64,000 nucleotides of DNA from Metabacillus rhizolycopersici (GCF_020075705.1 NZ_JAIQUM010000006.1:78374-142373), one strand, 5' to 3'. Shown: positions 8,841 through 17,414, counted from the first letter of the stretch. Numbers and translations: made by a program. The notes: generated by a model from the sequence alone, not told the origin.

Positions 8841-9242
8841 ATGTTTCGACATTTTATCGCATTAAAAACGTTTGTACATCAAATTGACTGTTTTTGTCCA
8901 GATGGTGAACACGCGGATTATATTACAATTAACAAAGGTGATGTTATCGAGGTTACGAAAGAGCGCAATTTTACTGAGGGAAGCGGATGGTATTTTTTAA
9001 TTGGAATCAATGATCAATGTTTCTTCTATATAGCTATTGAAGAAATGGAGCAATATGTTGCGAAAGAACGAGTAATATCGATAGTAGACATTAATCTGAA
9101 GATGAACTATTTACAATTTAAGATTAATCAATCGCTTGATTCATTAGATGAAGCATCATTTGTGAATTATACAAACCAATTAAATGAAGTAAGTGATTTA
9201 AAGGAGACATTGGATCAGTATTTATATACTGTATCCGTATAA
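8841..9242 (+). CDS. Fur-controlled protein with putative C-terminal IDEAL-like helix
   Basis: 133 residues. The N-terminal 75 or so look like a small beta domain (ITINKGDVIEVTKERNF, then GSGWYFLIG), similar in feel to an SH3 fold. The C-terminal part (INLKMNYLQFKINQSLDSL, then DEASFVNYTNQLNEV) has the spacing of the short IDEAL domain seen in Bacillus small proteins. There are two early cysteines (CFCPD). The start follows AAGGAGAGAAGAGT. The gene has a Fur box upstream and a terminator shared with ilvD downstream, so it is probably made under iron limitation. Domain assignments are by eye and function is unknown. Confidence 0.6.
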   Translation: MFRHFIALKTFVHQIDCFCPDGEHADYITINKGDVIEVTKERNFTEGSGWYFLIGINDQCFFYIAIEEMEQYVAKERVISIVDINLKMNYLQFKINQSLDSLDEASFVNYTNQLNEVSDLKETLDQYLYTVSV

Positions 9243-9330
9243 TGTCAAAAGCTTAAATGAAGTTAGCCTTTTCAGTGAAGATATTTTTTCATCCGAGTGT
9301 TTATACGACCGCTCATCTAGAAACCAACAA

Positions 9331-9378
9331 AAAAGCCTGCCAAAAGCCTTCCATTTACAAAGGTTTTTGACAGGTTTC
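9331..9378. terminator. Bidirectional terminator between the Fur locus and ilvD
   Basis: AAAAGCCTGCCAAAAGCCTT (9331-9350) pairs with AAAGGTTTTTGACAGGTTT (9359-9377) with a few G-U pairs. T runs lie on both sides, so it can end both convergent transcripts. Confidence 0.8.
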
Positions 9379-9387
9379 ATTTTTGGA

Positions 9388-11067
9388 TTAAATTTTCATT
9401 ACTCCACCAGTGTTTGCTGATGTAACTAGCTTAGAGTAACGTGCTAAGTAACCTTTTTTAACTTTAGGTTCGAAGCCTTTCCAGTTAGCTCTACGTTTTT
9501 CAAATTCTTCATCTGAAATTTCTAGTTGAATTGTACGATTATTTAAGTCAAGTTCAATAATGTCACCATTTTCAACAAATGCGATCGGACCGCCTTCTGC
9601 TGCTTCTGGAGAAATATGACCGATTGAAATACCTCTAGATGCACCTGAGAAACGTCCATCGGTAATTAAACCAACCTTCGCTCCAAGACCTCTACCAACA
9701 ATTTGTGAAGTAGGGGCAAGCATTTCTGGCATACCTGGTCCGCCTTTAGGACCTTCATAGCGGATGACTACTACGTCACCTTCTTTTACTTTTCCAGTAA
9801 TAATTCCAGATAGAGCTTCTTCCTGAGAATCGAAGCAAATCGCAGGTCCTCTATGGTAACCGCCAACTGCTGGATCAACAGCTCCAACTTTAATAACCGA
9901 ACCATCTGGCGCTAAGTTACCGAATAATACAGCAAGGCCACCTTGCTCAGAATGAGGATTGTCTAATGGACGGATAACATTCTTGTCTAAAATTTCTGCA
10001 CCAGCAACATTTTCGCGTAATGTTTTACCAGATACAGTTAGGCAATCACCATTGATTGCACCCGGCTTTTTAAGAACCTCATTGATGATGGCACTTACGC
10101 CACCAGCGTTATGAACATCTTCAATGTGATAATCTGATGCCGGAGCGATTTTTGCAAGATGTGGTACACGACTTGCAATATCATTGATGCGTTCTAATGA
10201 ATACTCAATTTCAGCTTCATGTGCTAGTGCAAGTGTATGAAGTACTGTGTTTGTTGAACCACCCATCGCCATGTCCAAAGCAAATGCGTTATCAATCGCA
10301 TCGATGGTAACGATATCACGTGGCTTAATATCCTTCTCAATAAGCTCCATAAGTTGCGTAGCTGAGCGTTTAACAAACTCTTTACGTTCCGGAGCAACAG
10401 CTAAAATTGTACCATTTCCAGGAAGGGCAAGACCAAGACCTTCTGCCAAGCAGTTCATTGAGTTTGCAGTAAACATACCAGAACAAGACCCGCATGTAGG
10501 ACAAGCAAATTGCTCAATTTCCTGTAATTTTGCTTCATCAATTTTACCAGCTTGGTAGGCTCCAACCCCTTCAAAAACAGAGTTTAAGTTAAGTGGGTTA
10601 CCATCTTTATCAACACCGGCTTTCATTGGACCGCCACTCACAAAAATTGCTGGAATGTTAACACGAAGTGCTGCCATCATCATCCCAGGTGTAATTTTGT
10701 CACAGTTTGGAATACAAACCATTCCATCAAACCAGTGTGCTGATACAACTGTTTCAATAGAATCAGCAATGATTTCACGGCTCGGTAATGAATATCTCAT
10801 TCCGATATGCCCCATCGCAATCCCATCATCAACACCAATTGTGTTCATTTCAAACGGTACACCACCAGCTTCACGGATCGCGTCTTTCACAATTTTACCG
10901 AACTCTTGTAAATGTACATGTCCAGGAACAATATCAATATATGAATTTACAACCGCAATAAACGGTTTGCCAAAATCTTCTTCTTTTACACCAGCAGCAC
11001 GAAGTAAACTTCTATGTGGTGCACGGTCAATTCCTTCTTTAATCATATTACTACGTTGTTCAGCCAA
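9388..11067 (-). CDS. ilvD: Dihydroxy-acid dehydratase
   Basis: Converts 2,3-dihydroxy-3-methyl acids to 2-keto acids in valine, isoleucine and pantothenate synthesis, using an Fe-S cluster. Family landmarks are [27 protein letters not shown] and [17 protein letters not shown] (cluster cysteines), then [13 protein letters not shown] and [10 protein letters not shown]. It ends [11 protein letters not shown], almost as in B. subtilis IlvD. The start is taken as TTG at 11067, giving [17 protein letters not shown] (559 aa). It is preceded by TTGGAGGGA, whereas the longer frame from ATG 11094 would contain that site. The gene stands alone, away from any ilv-leu operon, and no T-box was seen upstream. 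Confidence 0.95.
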   Translation of the reverse strand: MAEQRSNMIKEGIDRAPHRSLLRAAGVKEEDFGKPFIAVVNSYIDIVPGHVHLQEFGKIVKDAIREAGGVPFEMNTIGVDDGIAMGHIGMRYSLPSREIIADSIETVVSAHWFDGMVCIPNCDKITPGMMMAALRVNIPAIFVSGGPMKAGVDKDGNPLNLNSVFEGVGAYQAGKIDEAKLQEIEQFACPTCGSCSGMFTANSMNCLAEGLGLALPGNGTILAVAPERKEFVKRSATQLMELIEKDIKPRDIVTIDAIDNAFALDMAMGGSTNTVLHTLALAHEAEIEYSLERINDIASRVPHLAKIAPASDYHIEDVHNAGGVSAIINEVLKKPGAINGDCLTVSGKTLRENVAGAEILDKNVIRPLDNPHSEQGGLAVLFGNLAPDGSVIKVGAVDPAVGGYHRGPAICFDSQEEALSGIITGKVKEGDVVVIRYEGPKGGPGMPEMLAPTSQIVGRGLGAKVGLITDGRFSGASRGISIGHISPEAAEGGPIAFVENGDIIELDLNNRTIQLEISDEEFEKRRANWKGFEPKVKKGYLARYSKLVTSANTGGVMKI

Positions 11068-11748
11068 GATAAATCCCTCCAAATTAACAGTCACATTAAA
11101 ACTCTTCTGAAAATTTTAATATTTCTTATTGTAACATTATTTTTTATATTATCAAAGGTTAAACAACTTTGCTTTTTTCAAATAATCTATTTATTTTACC
11201 GGAAAAATAGTTAGCTTTTATGCTTGAAAGAAGGATACAGCTCTTAAATTAAGCGGAAGCCAATCGCTTCAAAAGAATTATACGATTAATTGATTGCTTA
11301 AAACTAGTATAGAATAGAGGAAATTTAGCCATTCATTGGGAATATTGTCATATGAATAGAAGGAGAACTATTACCTAGTTATGAAGCGGAATTTGTAGAA
11401 AAAAGAAGAGGAATTCTGATTGGATACTTACATCGTCCTTCAAATATTACAATTTTGGAATAATGTATAGTATATTTAATAGGAAGTGAAAAGAAATGAT
11501 TGCACTTTTAAACCATCGATTATGCAAAAAAACACCTAGATTTTAGCAATGGATTCAATTATGAGACCGTTTTTCAATAGGCTAACGTTCGTTCGGGTTA
11601 TCAAAGAATAACGTAAGCGATTATACTAGACTTAGTCGAGCATGGATCAAGATATGTTCGGCTTTTTTGATATCCTGCTCCAAACGTTTCTTTTTATATA
11701 AACAATAAGGAGACCGCATACTAGATAGACAAGGAGATGCACTCAACG
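11068..11748. other. Intergenic region with terminator and possible gene remnant
   Basis: About 680 nt between ilvD and hssR. A 35-codon frame without a start codon (about 11357-11462, containing SYEAEFVEKRRG and ending TILE) may be decayed coding sequence or chance. A clear plus-strand terminator at 11634-11668 implies that some transcript ends here. Otherwise I see only the short AT-rich promoter region of ilvD near 11120-11200. Confidence 0.4.
11634..11668 (+). terminator. Orphan intrinsic terminator upstream of hssR
   Basis: AGTCGAGCAT (11634-11643) pairs with ATGTTCGGCT (11654-11663) using two G-U pairs, followed by TTTTTT. No intact gene precedes it on this strand. Confidence 0.75.
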
Positions 11749-12426
11749 ATGATACAGATTTTAATTGCTGATGACGATGCTCATATTCGTGAATTATTGC
11801 AGCATACACTTCGAACCGAGGGATATGTCGTTTTTGAAGCAGCTGATGGCGAGGAAGCATCATTGTTACTTACAAAAACACAGATTCATTTAGCTGTTGT
11901 CGATGTGATGATGCCAAACAAAGATGGTTATCAACTTTGTGAAGAAATAAGAAATTATTATGATTTTCCGATTATTTTGTTAACAGCTAAAGATCAGCTT
12001 TTAGATAAGGAAAAAGGCTTCTCAGTTGGAACGGATGATTATTTGACAAAGCCTTTTGAACCGAAAGAATTATTGTTTCGAATAAAAGCATTACTAAGGC
12101 GCTATCAAATGGTGAACGTAGAAAAGATTAGGCTTAACGAAACGATCATTGATCGGAAAAGCTATGAAGTCCAAAGTCAAGGTAAAGTGTTTATGTTACC
12201 AATGAAAGAGTTTGAATTACTCTCTCAGCTCGCCAGTTATCCAGAGCGAATTTTCACGCGGGAAGAGTTGATTCATCTTATTTGGGGATCAGATTTTACT
12301 GGTGATGATCGGACGATAGATGTTCATATCAAACGATTGCGTGAGCGTTTTTCTGATCGAGCTGACGATTTTATCATTAAAACAATTCGAGGCGTCGGCT
12401 ATAAACTGGAGGTCACTAAGAAGTGA
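11749..12426 (+). CDS. hssR: Haem-response regulator HssR
   Basis: OmpR-type response regulator of about 225 residues. The receiver domain has the acidic pocket ADDD, the phosphorylation Asp in AVVDVMMPNKDG and the Lys in TKPFEPKE. A winged-helix DNA-binding domain follows (MKEFELLSQLASYPERIFTREELI, split by its loop, then DDRTIDVHIKRLRERF and IRGVGYKLE). Identity as HssR rests on the genetic context (an HssS-like kinase and HrtBA follow) and on a matching operator at 13809. ATG 11749 is preferred over ATG 11737 because the AAGGAG abuts the latter. The stop overlaps the kinase start (GTGA). Confidence 0.85.
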   Translation: MIQILIADDDAHIRELLQHTLRTEGYVVFEAADGEEASLLLTKTQIHLAVVDVMMPNKDGYQLCEEIRNYYDFPIILLTAKDQLLDKEKGFSVGTDDYLTKPFEPKELLFRIKALLRRYQMVNVEKIRLNETIIDRKSYEVQSQGKVFMLPMKEFELLSQLASYPERIFTREELIHLIWGSDFTGDDRTIDVHIKRLRERFSDRADDFIIKTIRGVGYKLEVTKK

Positions 12427-13802
12427 AAACTCTTTATTTACGCATTGTAGTTACCACGATCATTGTGATGATTGTAAGCAGTGTCGTGGCCTTTATCTTT
12501 TCAAATAGCTATTATCAAATCAGTTTAAAACCGTTTAACGATCAGAAAGTAACACAAATGGTCAAAAATATTGTGGACTTTTATGAAAAGAATCCGAATG
12601 TACCGATGGATGATTATTTGGATCATATCGCAGCCTTAGGGTATCAGATTTATTTAGTTGATCAACAAGGACATGGTTCGTTTTATGGTGGGGCATTTAG
12701 AAATAAAGAGGTAGATCGAAACATTATAGAGGATGTTTTAAATGGGAATGTCTATCATGGCATCTCCGAATTCCCATCAAAAGCCTTCATTACTGGCTTT
12801 TTTGATAATGTGCTCACGAACACGATTGGTATGTCGATAACGGTTGACGGAGAACCATTTGCGCTTTTCGTTCGACCAAATATTAACCAACAATTCGGGG
12901 AAATGAGGATCTTTTTTTCTGTCCTTCTCATTTTGACTATTTTGTTAAGTATTCTATTTGTTGCGGTTAGCACCCGTTATCTTGTAAAACCGATTGTCAA
13001 CTTGACGGAAGCGACGAAAAGAATATCACAAGGAAAATATAATTTTCACCTAAATGTAAAAAGACGTGATGAAATCGGAACATTGGCCGAAAACTTCTCA
13101 AAAATGGCAACAAGCATCGAACAGCTTGAAGAAATGCGTCAGGAATTTGTTTCGAACGTTTCACATGAAATTCAATCACCACTAGCTTCGATCCAGGGAT
13201 TTTCACAAACCTTACAGGCGAAAAATTTAACTGAAGACGAGCAAAAACATTATCTTTCCATTATTGAGGACGAAAGTAGACGACTTTCACAGTTAAGTAA
13301 GCAACTACTAACACTAGCCTCCTTAGATAAAGAAGAGATGAATGTAGAGAAAAGCACGTTTGATGTGGCGGCTCAAATGAAACAAGTCGTATTTATGACA
13401 GAATGGAGCTGGCGTGAAAAAGAGCTAGCGATTGATATGGACCTTCCTTCAATCCTTCTTCATGCTGATCAAAAATTACTGCATCAAGTATGGACAAATC
13501 TGTTGACGAACAGTATAAAATATACCGAAAATGGTGGTTCCATTTCCGTTCGTATGACAAAACATGCTAAAGAATGTCACATCGAGATACAGGATACAGG
13601 AATCGGTATTGCAGCAACTGATCTTCCTCATATCTTTGACCGTTTTTACAAAGCAGACAAATCTAGAAATCGAAAAGAAGGCAGCAGTGGATTAGGTCTT
13701 GCCATTACGAAAAAAATTATTGACCTCCACGATGGAAAAATTCATGTTGAAAGCCAATTAGGGAAGGGAACTGTTTTTCACGTCTATCTTCCTACAATGT
13801 AA
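12423..13802 (+). CDS. hssS: Haem-sensing histidine kinase HssS
   Basis: 459 residues starting at GTG, overlapping hssR. Order: membrane helix (about 5-27), an extracellular loop of some 125 residues, second helix (about 160-183), HAMP, HisKA with phospho-acceptor His248 in SHEIQSP, and the ATPase domain with N-box LLTNSIKYTENGG, DTGIGI, and GLGLAI. The extracellular loop shares the HssS signature as I recall it from Staphylococcus aureus: FYGGAFR, then VYHGISE and ITGFFDNVLTNTIG. That makes it a sensor of haem toxicity. The residue after the His region is Gln-Ser (HEIQSP) rather than Arg-Thr as in many kinases. It would phosphorylate HssR. Confidence 0.88.
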   Translation: MKTLYLRIVVTTIIVMIVSSVVAFIFSNSYYQISLKPFNDQKVTQMVKNIVDFYEKNPNVPMDDYLDHIAALGYQIYLVDQQGHGSFYGGAFRNKEVDRNIIEDVLNGNVYHGISEFPSKAFITGFFDNVLTNTIGMSITVDGEPFALFVRPNINQQFGEMRIFFSVLLILTILLSILFVAVSTRYLVKPIVNLTEATKRISQGKYNFHLNVKRRDEIGTLAENFSKMATSIEQLEEMRQEFVSNVSHEIQSPLASIQGFSQTLQAKNLTEDEQKHYLSIIEDESRRLSQLSKQLLTLASLDKEEMNVEKSTFDVAAQMKQVVFMTEWSWREKELAIDMDLPSILLHADQKLLHQVWTNLLTNSIKYTENGGSISVRMTKHAKECHIEIQDTGIGIAATDLPHIFDRFYKADKSRNRKEGSSGLGLAITKKIIDLHDGKIHVESQLGKGTVFHVYLPTM

Positions 13803-13808
13803 TGTTCT

Positions 13809-13841
13809 GTTCATCTTCCGTTCATATTCAAATCTTATACT
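13809..13841 (+). promoter_or_regulatory. HssR-type operator and promoter of hrtBA
   Basis: Direct repeat GTTCATCTT (13809-13817), two bases, then GTTCATATT (13820-13828). The sequence matches the repeat reported for the S. aureus hrtAB promoter except for one base in the first half. A -10 element TATACT follows at 13836-13841 with no good -35, and the repeat occupies that place. This is the arrangement expected for activation by phosphorylated HssR. Confidence 0.85.
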
Positions 13842-13953
13842 TTAACCATAATAAAAAGAATGAATTGACCGTTTTACCACGGACGTTGATTCATACCTTT
13901 CTTATTATTCAATAGAAAAGATTGAAGGTTATATTTTAAGAAATGGAGATGGA

Positions 13954-15063
13954 ATGAATATGTTTCTAGCTTTACGTGAAATGAAGCACGCGAGATTGCG
14001 TTACGTATTAATAGGCTTAATCATGATTTTAATTGCATGGCTCGTCCTATTTGTCTCAGGTTTAGCAAAAGGGTTAGCTTCTGATAATGCTTCTGCAATT
14101 CAACATTTGAATACAGGTTATTTAGTTCTTCAAAACGAATCTGATAATCGATTAAATCGTTCAATCTTATTGGAGGATACATTGAATGACGTTCATCGCT
14201 TTGTCTCTGACGAAGTAGCGACACCACTAGGTATCCGAATGACAACAGTCACTACAACGAATGAATCAGCTAAAAAAGTGGATACCGCTTATTTAGCAAT
14301 TGATGTGAATGGTAAGCTCGCACCTGACGTAGTAGATGGAAAAATGATGACGAATGAAGCTGCGAATGAAGTCGTTGTGGATACCTCCTTAAAAGATGAA
14401 GGATTTAGATTAGGCGATTATGTAAAAGATCAAGCTTCAGGAACAGAATTTAAAATTGTTGGGTTCACAGAAGGTCAATCCTATAGCCATGCACCAGTTA
14501 TCTTTATGAATTTCAATGATTGGGCTGCCATTAACGAATCGAATCATCTGCGCAAGCCATTTTTTAATGCGATTGCCTTGGATATAACTGAAGATATGGC
14601 CCAGAAAATTGACAATGATGTAAGTGGGATTGAGGTAATCAGCAAAGAGCAAGCATTAAAGGGTATTCCTGGTTACCAGGAAGAACAAAGCTCACTACTC
14701 ATGATGATTGCCTTTCTATTTGTCATTTCAGCATTTGTTTTAGCTGTTTTCTTCTATGTCATAACGATTCAAAAAATGAATCAATTTGGTGTTTTAAAGG
14801 CCATTGGTGCAAAATCAAGTTATTTGGCACGTAACATTATGTTTCAGGTCATGGGACTTACCATTGTGAGCTTGATCATCAGTATTGCACTCACTTATGG
14901 AGTAGCGTCCATTTTGCCAAGCAGTATGCCATTTGAACTAAGCATCGAATTAGTTCTAGGTAGTTCATTATTATTTATCGTTGTTTCGTTGGTTGGTTCG
15001 TTATTATCTTTATACCGTGTGGTAAAAATTGATGCAGTTGAAGCGATTGGGAGGGCTGCATAA
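13954..15063 (+). CDS. hrtB: Haem efflux permease HrtB
   Basis: FtsX/MacB-type permease of 369 residues: an N-terminal membrane helix (about 17-40), a large extracytoplasmic domain of about 200 residues, and three C-terminal helices (about 246-270, 295-320, 333-356). The opening LALREMKHARLRYVLIGLIM and the following SGLAKGLA and LVLQNESD fit the HrtB/DevC group. With HrtA it would expel haem or haem by-products from the membrane. The start follows GGAGATGG. Its TAA overlaps the hrtA start by one base (TAATG), so the two are translationally coupled. Control by HssR is inferred from the operator 145 nt upstream. Confidence 0.87.
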   Translation: MNMFLALREMKHARLRYVLIGLIMILIAWLVLFVSGLAKGLASDNASAIQHLNTGYLVLQNESDNRLNRSILLEDTLNDVHRFVSDEVATPLGIRMTTVTTTNESAKKVDTAYLAIDVNGKLAPDVVDGKMMTNEAANEVVVDTSLKDEGFRLGDYVKDQASGTEFKIVGFTEGQSYSHAPVIFMNFNDWAAINESNHLRKPFFNAIALDITEDMAQKIDNDVSGIEVISKEQALKGIPGYQEEQSSLLMMIAFLFVISAFVLAVFFYVITIQKMNQFGVLKAIGAKSSYLARNIMFQVMGLTIVSLIISIALTYGVASILPSSMPFELSIELVLGSSLLFIVVSLVGSLLSLYRVVKIDAVEAIGRAA

Positions 15064-15752
15064 TGAGCACTAAACTTATCCTAGATAAGATAAATAAGGA
15101 ATTTGGTGATGGGGATACATCAGTGAAAGTGCTTGAACAAGTTTCATTACAGGTTAAAGCGGGGGAACTTGTCGCAGTCGTCGGTCCTTCAGGGGCGGGG
15201 AAAAGTACATTTCTTTCAATTGCTGGGGCATTACTATCTCCATCAAGCGGACGGATTATCCTTGACAATCTAGACATTACAAATCTATCTGCCAAAAAAA
15301 TGAATCAGATTAGATTGGAAAAAATCGGCTTTATCTTTCAATCGTCGAATTTAATTCCATATTTAACCGTTCGCGATCAATTACTCCTTATATCTGAATT
15401 ATCAGGAACAAAGAATAAAAAGGCTGAAATAAAAGCGGGCGAACTTCTCGAACGGCTTGGATTAAGCCATCGAAAAAATCATTACCCTGAGAGTCTATCA
15501 GGTGGAGAGCGCCAACGGGTTGCGATCGCACGGGCTTGGATGAATGATCCAGAAATCATTCTTGCAGACGAACCAACAGCAAGTCTTGATTCTGAACGGG
15601 GGCGCTCTGTCGTCCAAATGCTAGCCGATGAGGTAAAACTACGAGAGAAGGCTGCCATCATGGTCACCCACGATAAAAGAATGCTAGATTTATGTGATCG
15701 TGTTGTCTATATTGAAGATGGCAAGTTATCAGAACAACCAAACATTTCGTAG
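15063..15752 (+). CDS. hrtA: Haem efflux ATPase HrtA
   Basis: 229-residue ABC ATPase of the LolD/MacB class with Walker A GPSGAGKST, Q-loop FIFQSSNLIP, signature LSGGERQRVAIARA, Walker B IILADEPTASLD and switch His in MVTHDKRML. It powers HrtB. Gene order here is permease then ATPase, and the sensor pair lies upstream in the same direction. In S. aureus, hrtAB and hssRS are divergent instead. The start overlaps the hrtB stop, and a terminator follows 15 nt after the stop. Confidence 0.88.
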   Translation: MSTKLILDKINKEFGDGDTSVKVLEQVSLQVKAGELVAVVGPSGAGKSTFLSIAGALLSPSSGRIILDNLDITNLSAKKMNQIRLEKIGFIFQSSNLIPYLTVRDQLLLISELSGTKNKKAEIKAGELLERLGLSHRKNHYPESLSGGERQRVAIARAWMNDPEIILADEPTASLDSERGRSVVQMLADEVKLREKAAIMVTHDKRMLDLCDRVVYIEDGKLSEQPNIS

Positions 15753-15766
15753 GAGCAGTTTTTATA

Positions 15767-15806
15767 GTCGAACTTCTTAGTCTTGAGAAGATTCGGCTTT
15801 TTTGTT
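15767..15806 (+). terminator. Intrinsic terminator after hrtA
   Basis: GTCGAACTTCT (15767-15777) pairs with AGAAGATTCGGC (15786-15797), with one bulged base and one G-U pair, followed by TTTTTTGTTT. Confidence 0.8.
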
Positions 15807-15859
15807 TCAGTTATCTTTTGAAAAATTTTTAATCATGTTTTCGACAAAAATATAGAAAT

Positions 15860-15897
15860 CGCCATTCTTTTTGATTATTTTTACAAAAAGAATGGCG
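15860..15897 (-). terminator. Hairpin downstream of the TauD-type gene
   Basis: Perfect 14-bp stem: CGCCATTCTTTTTG (15860-15873) with CAAAAAGAATGGCG (15884-15897). It lies 57 nt past the stop of the minus-strand dioxygenase gene. The T tract after it is weak, so termination is plausible but not certain. Confidence 0.5.
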
Positions 15898-15953
15898 TAC
15901 TCGGGGACAGAAATAGTTATTCAGCTTAGCTTGACGGCGATGTGGTGGTACAT

Positions 15954-16865
15954 TTACTGAGCACTTCTTACTTTCGTTTTTGTAATACTACGGCGTTCAT
16001 CTAAACTAACCGGTACATCTCCGTCAATTGTAATTCTACGAACAACTCTTTGTGCATCCCCATAGTCATTTACTGCATAATGCTGTGTTGCACGATTATC
16101 CCAAATAACGACATCTCCAGTACTCCATCGCCAGCGTACGGTATTTTCTAATTGTGTAACATGTTCTTGTAGGACAGAAAACAGTTGATATGAATCGGAG
16201 GAAGAAAGACCGATAAATTTTTTCACGAAATGACCTAGTAGAAGGTGACGCTCGAAAGTTTCAGGGTGTACATGGACAACTGGATGTTCGGTTTCATATA
16301 AAGTGGATGTAAATACGTTATTATAGTGATTTACGGATTCAGAAGAAATTTCGCTGCGTTTTGCTGCATAATCATAATCATTTGAATGTAGTGCCCATAA
16401 TTGATCAGCAAGACTTCGTAACTCAGCTGGCAGGTTTTCATAAGCAGTGGCTGTATTCGCCCAAACGGTATCACCTCCAACCTCAGGTATCACAACTCCC
16501 CGCAAAATCGAGAATTTTGGATATGCGGCTTCAAACGTAACATCTGTATGCCATGAGTTGGCTCGACCACCATGATCTGAATTCAATTCCAAGATATAAT
16601 TTGATCCGTTCTTAACTGGAACAGTTGGATGAACAACTGGATTTCCAAGTAATCGTGCAAAAGCTTCTTGTTCTTTATCATCTAGATGATTCTGATTCTT
16701 GAAGAAAATAACTTTATGCTTTAGTAGTGCGTCGCGAATGGATTTTACTGTGTTAGCATCAAGATTCCCAGAAAGGTTAACACCCGATATTTCCGCACCA
16801 ATCCGTGCAGCAACTGGTTTTACAACAATTTCTGATTCATTTTGAATTTGTTTGACATCACTCAT
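15954..16865 (-). CDS. TauD/TfdA-type Fe(II)/2-oxoglutarate dioxygenase
   Basis: 303 residues. Iron ligands are visible as His106 and Asp108 in WHTDVTF and His262 in ATQHYA. A 2-oxoglutarate-binding Arg lies in the C-terminal RVVRRITIDG. The family oxidises sulfonates such as taurine, or alkyl sulfates (AtsK-type), releasing sulfite or sulfate for use as sulfur source. The overall pattern (ARIGAEISGVNLSG, then RGVVIPEVGGDTVWAN) resembles AtsK/TauD. Start follows AAGGAGGCAATAAT. It faces the ABC transporter/monooxygenase operon across a 549-nt divergent region, which supports an organosulfur role. The exact substrate cannot be read from the sequence. Confidence 0.85.
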   Translation of the reverse strand: MSDVKQIQNESEIVVKPVAARIGAEISGVNLSGNLDANTVKSIRDALLKHKVIFFKNQNHLDDKEQEAFARLLGNPVVHPTVPVKNGSNYILELNSDHGGRANSWHTDVTFEAAYPKFSILRGVVIPEVGGDTVWANTATAYENLPAELRSLADQLWALHSNDYDYAAKRSEISSESVNHYNNVFTSTLYETEHPVVHVHPETFERHLLLGHFVKKFIGLSSSDSYQLFSVLQEHVTQLENTVRWRWSTGDVVIWDNRATQHYAVNDYGDAQRVVRRITIDGDVPVSLDERRSITKTKVRSAQ

Positions 16866-16910
16866 ATTATTGCCTCCTTGTTTGATCCGTTTTAGCGAGC
16901 ACTAATAATG

Positions 16911-17045
16911 AACCGATAGTACGAAAGAAAGCCAGAGCATAATCGCTCTGGCTTCCAGGTGACTGGTCAGCTTCTTAATGAATCCAAAATCAGACAATTC
17001 TTATCGGTTTAGTGAAATTTTAAAATAATTAGAAGAGTATGTCAA
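16911..17045 (-). promoter_or_regulatory. Promoter and attenuator-like leader of the TauD-type gene
   Basis: Read on the minus strand: TTGACA (17045-17040), 17 bp, TAAAAT (17022-17017), then a leader of about 145 nt. It contains AACCGATA (17009-17002), the motif GCTGACCAGTCACCTGGA (16971-16954), an 8-bp terminator-like hairpin GCCAGAGC/GCTCTGGC (16952-16931) followed by TTTCTTTC, and finally TATCGGTT (16918-16911), which can pair with AACCGATA around the whole element. The same GCTGACCAGTC motif precedes a terminator in the facing leader. No T-box or SAM-I consensus is present. Confidence 0.6.
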
Positions 17046-17184
17046 TCATTTGTTGAATTTTTTGCTATTTTTTTCTTCTAAAAAAGGGAAGATGTTTGAT
17101 ATTGTTTAGTAAGTAGGAATAGTACTTTTTCAAAACATATAATTGAAAATTGATCGGGGAATTTTTATTTAACTAAATTTTCTG

Positions 17185-17385
17185 TTGACTATAATTAAAA
17201 GACTTGATAATCTAATATTCAAATACTTAGTAATTCAATAGGAAATGTTGGTTCATTGACCGGACAACCGGAGACTTTTCTTTCTTTTTAAGAGATGTCT
17301 CCGGTTTTTTTGTATATGAACTTGCTGACCAGTCCACTGGAGGCCTTTGTAGCAAGCGTTATGCGTTTGTTGTAAAGGTTTTTTT
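17185..17385 (+). promoter_or_regulatory. Promoter and double-terminator leader of the organosulfur operon
   Basis: TTGACT (17185-17190), 17 bp, TAATCT (17208-17213). The leader then holds a first terminator hairpin ACCGGAGAC/GTCTCCGGT with seven Ts (17267-17312), enclosed by GTTCAT (17251-17256) and ATGAAC (17316-17321). Next come the motif GCTGACCAGTCCACTGGA (17324-17341) and a second terminator, 17344-17358 pairing with 17364-17378, followed by TTTTTTT. Transcription must pass two terminators before the lipoprotein gene at 17415, which points to regulated attenuation by an unidentified signal, probably related to sulfur supply. Confidence 0.65.
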
Positions 17386-17414
17386 CTGTTGAAAGGAAGA
17401 TGGAGGGGAAGGAT

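Noticed and set aside
10247..10558. Plus-strand frame of 103 codons inside ilvD
   Set aside because: It is a shadow of ilvD, has no ribosome binding site, and its composition mirrors the conserved antisense gene. The same applies to the 151-codon frame at 10655.
16911..17385. SAM-I riboswitch or T-box upstream of the organosulfur genes
   Set aside because: Neither the SAM-I core (GGCAACC with its paired strands) nor the T-box TGGNACC sequence is present in either leader, so no known class was assigned.
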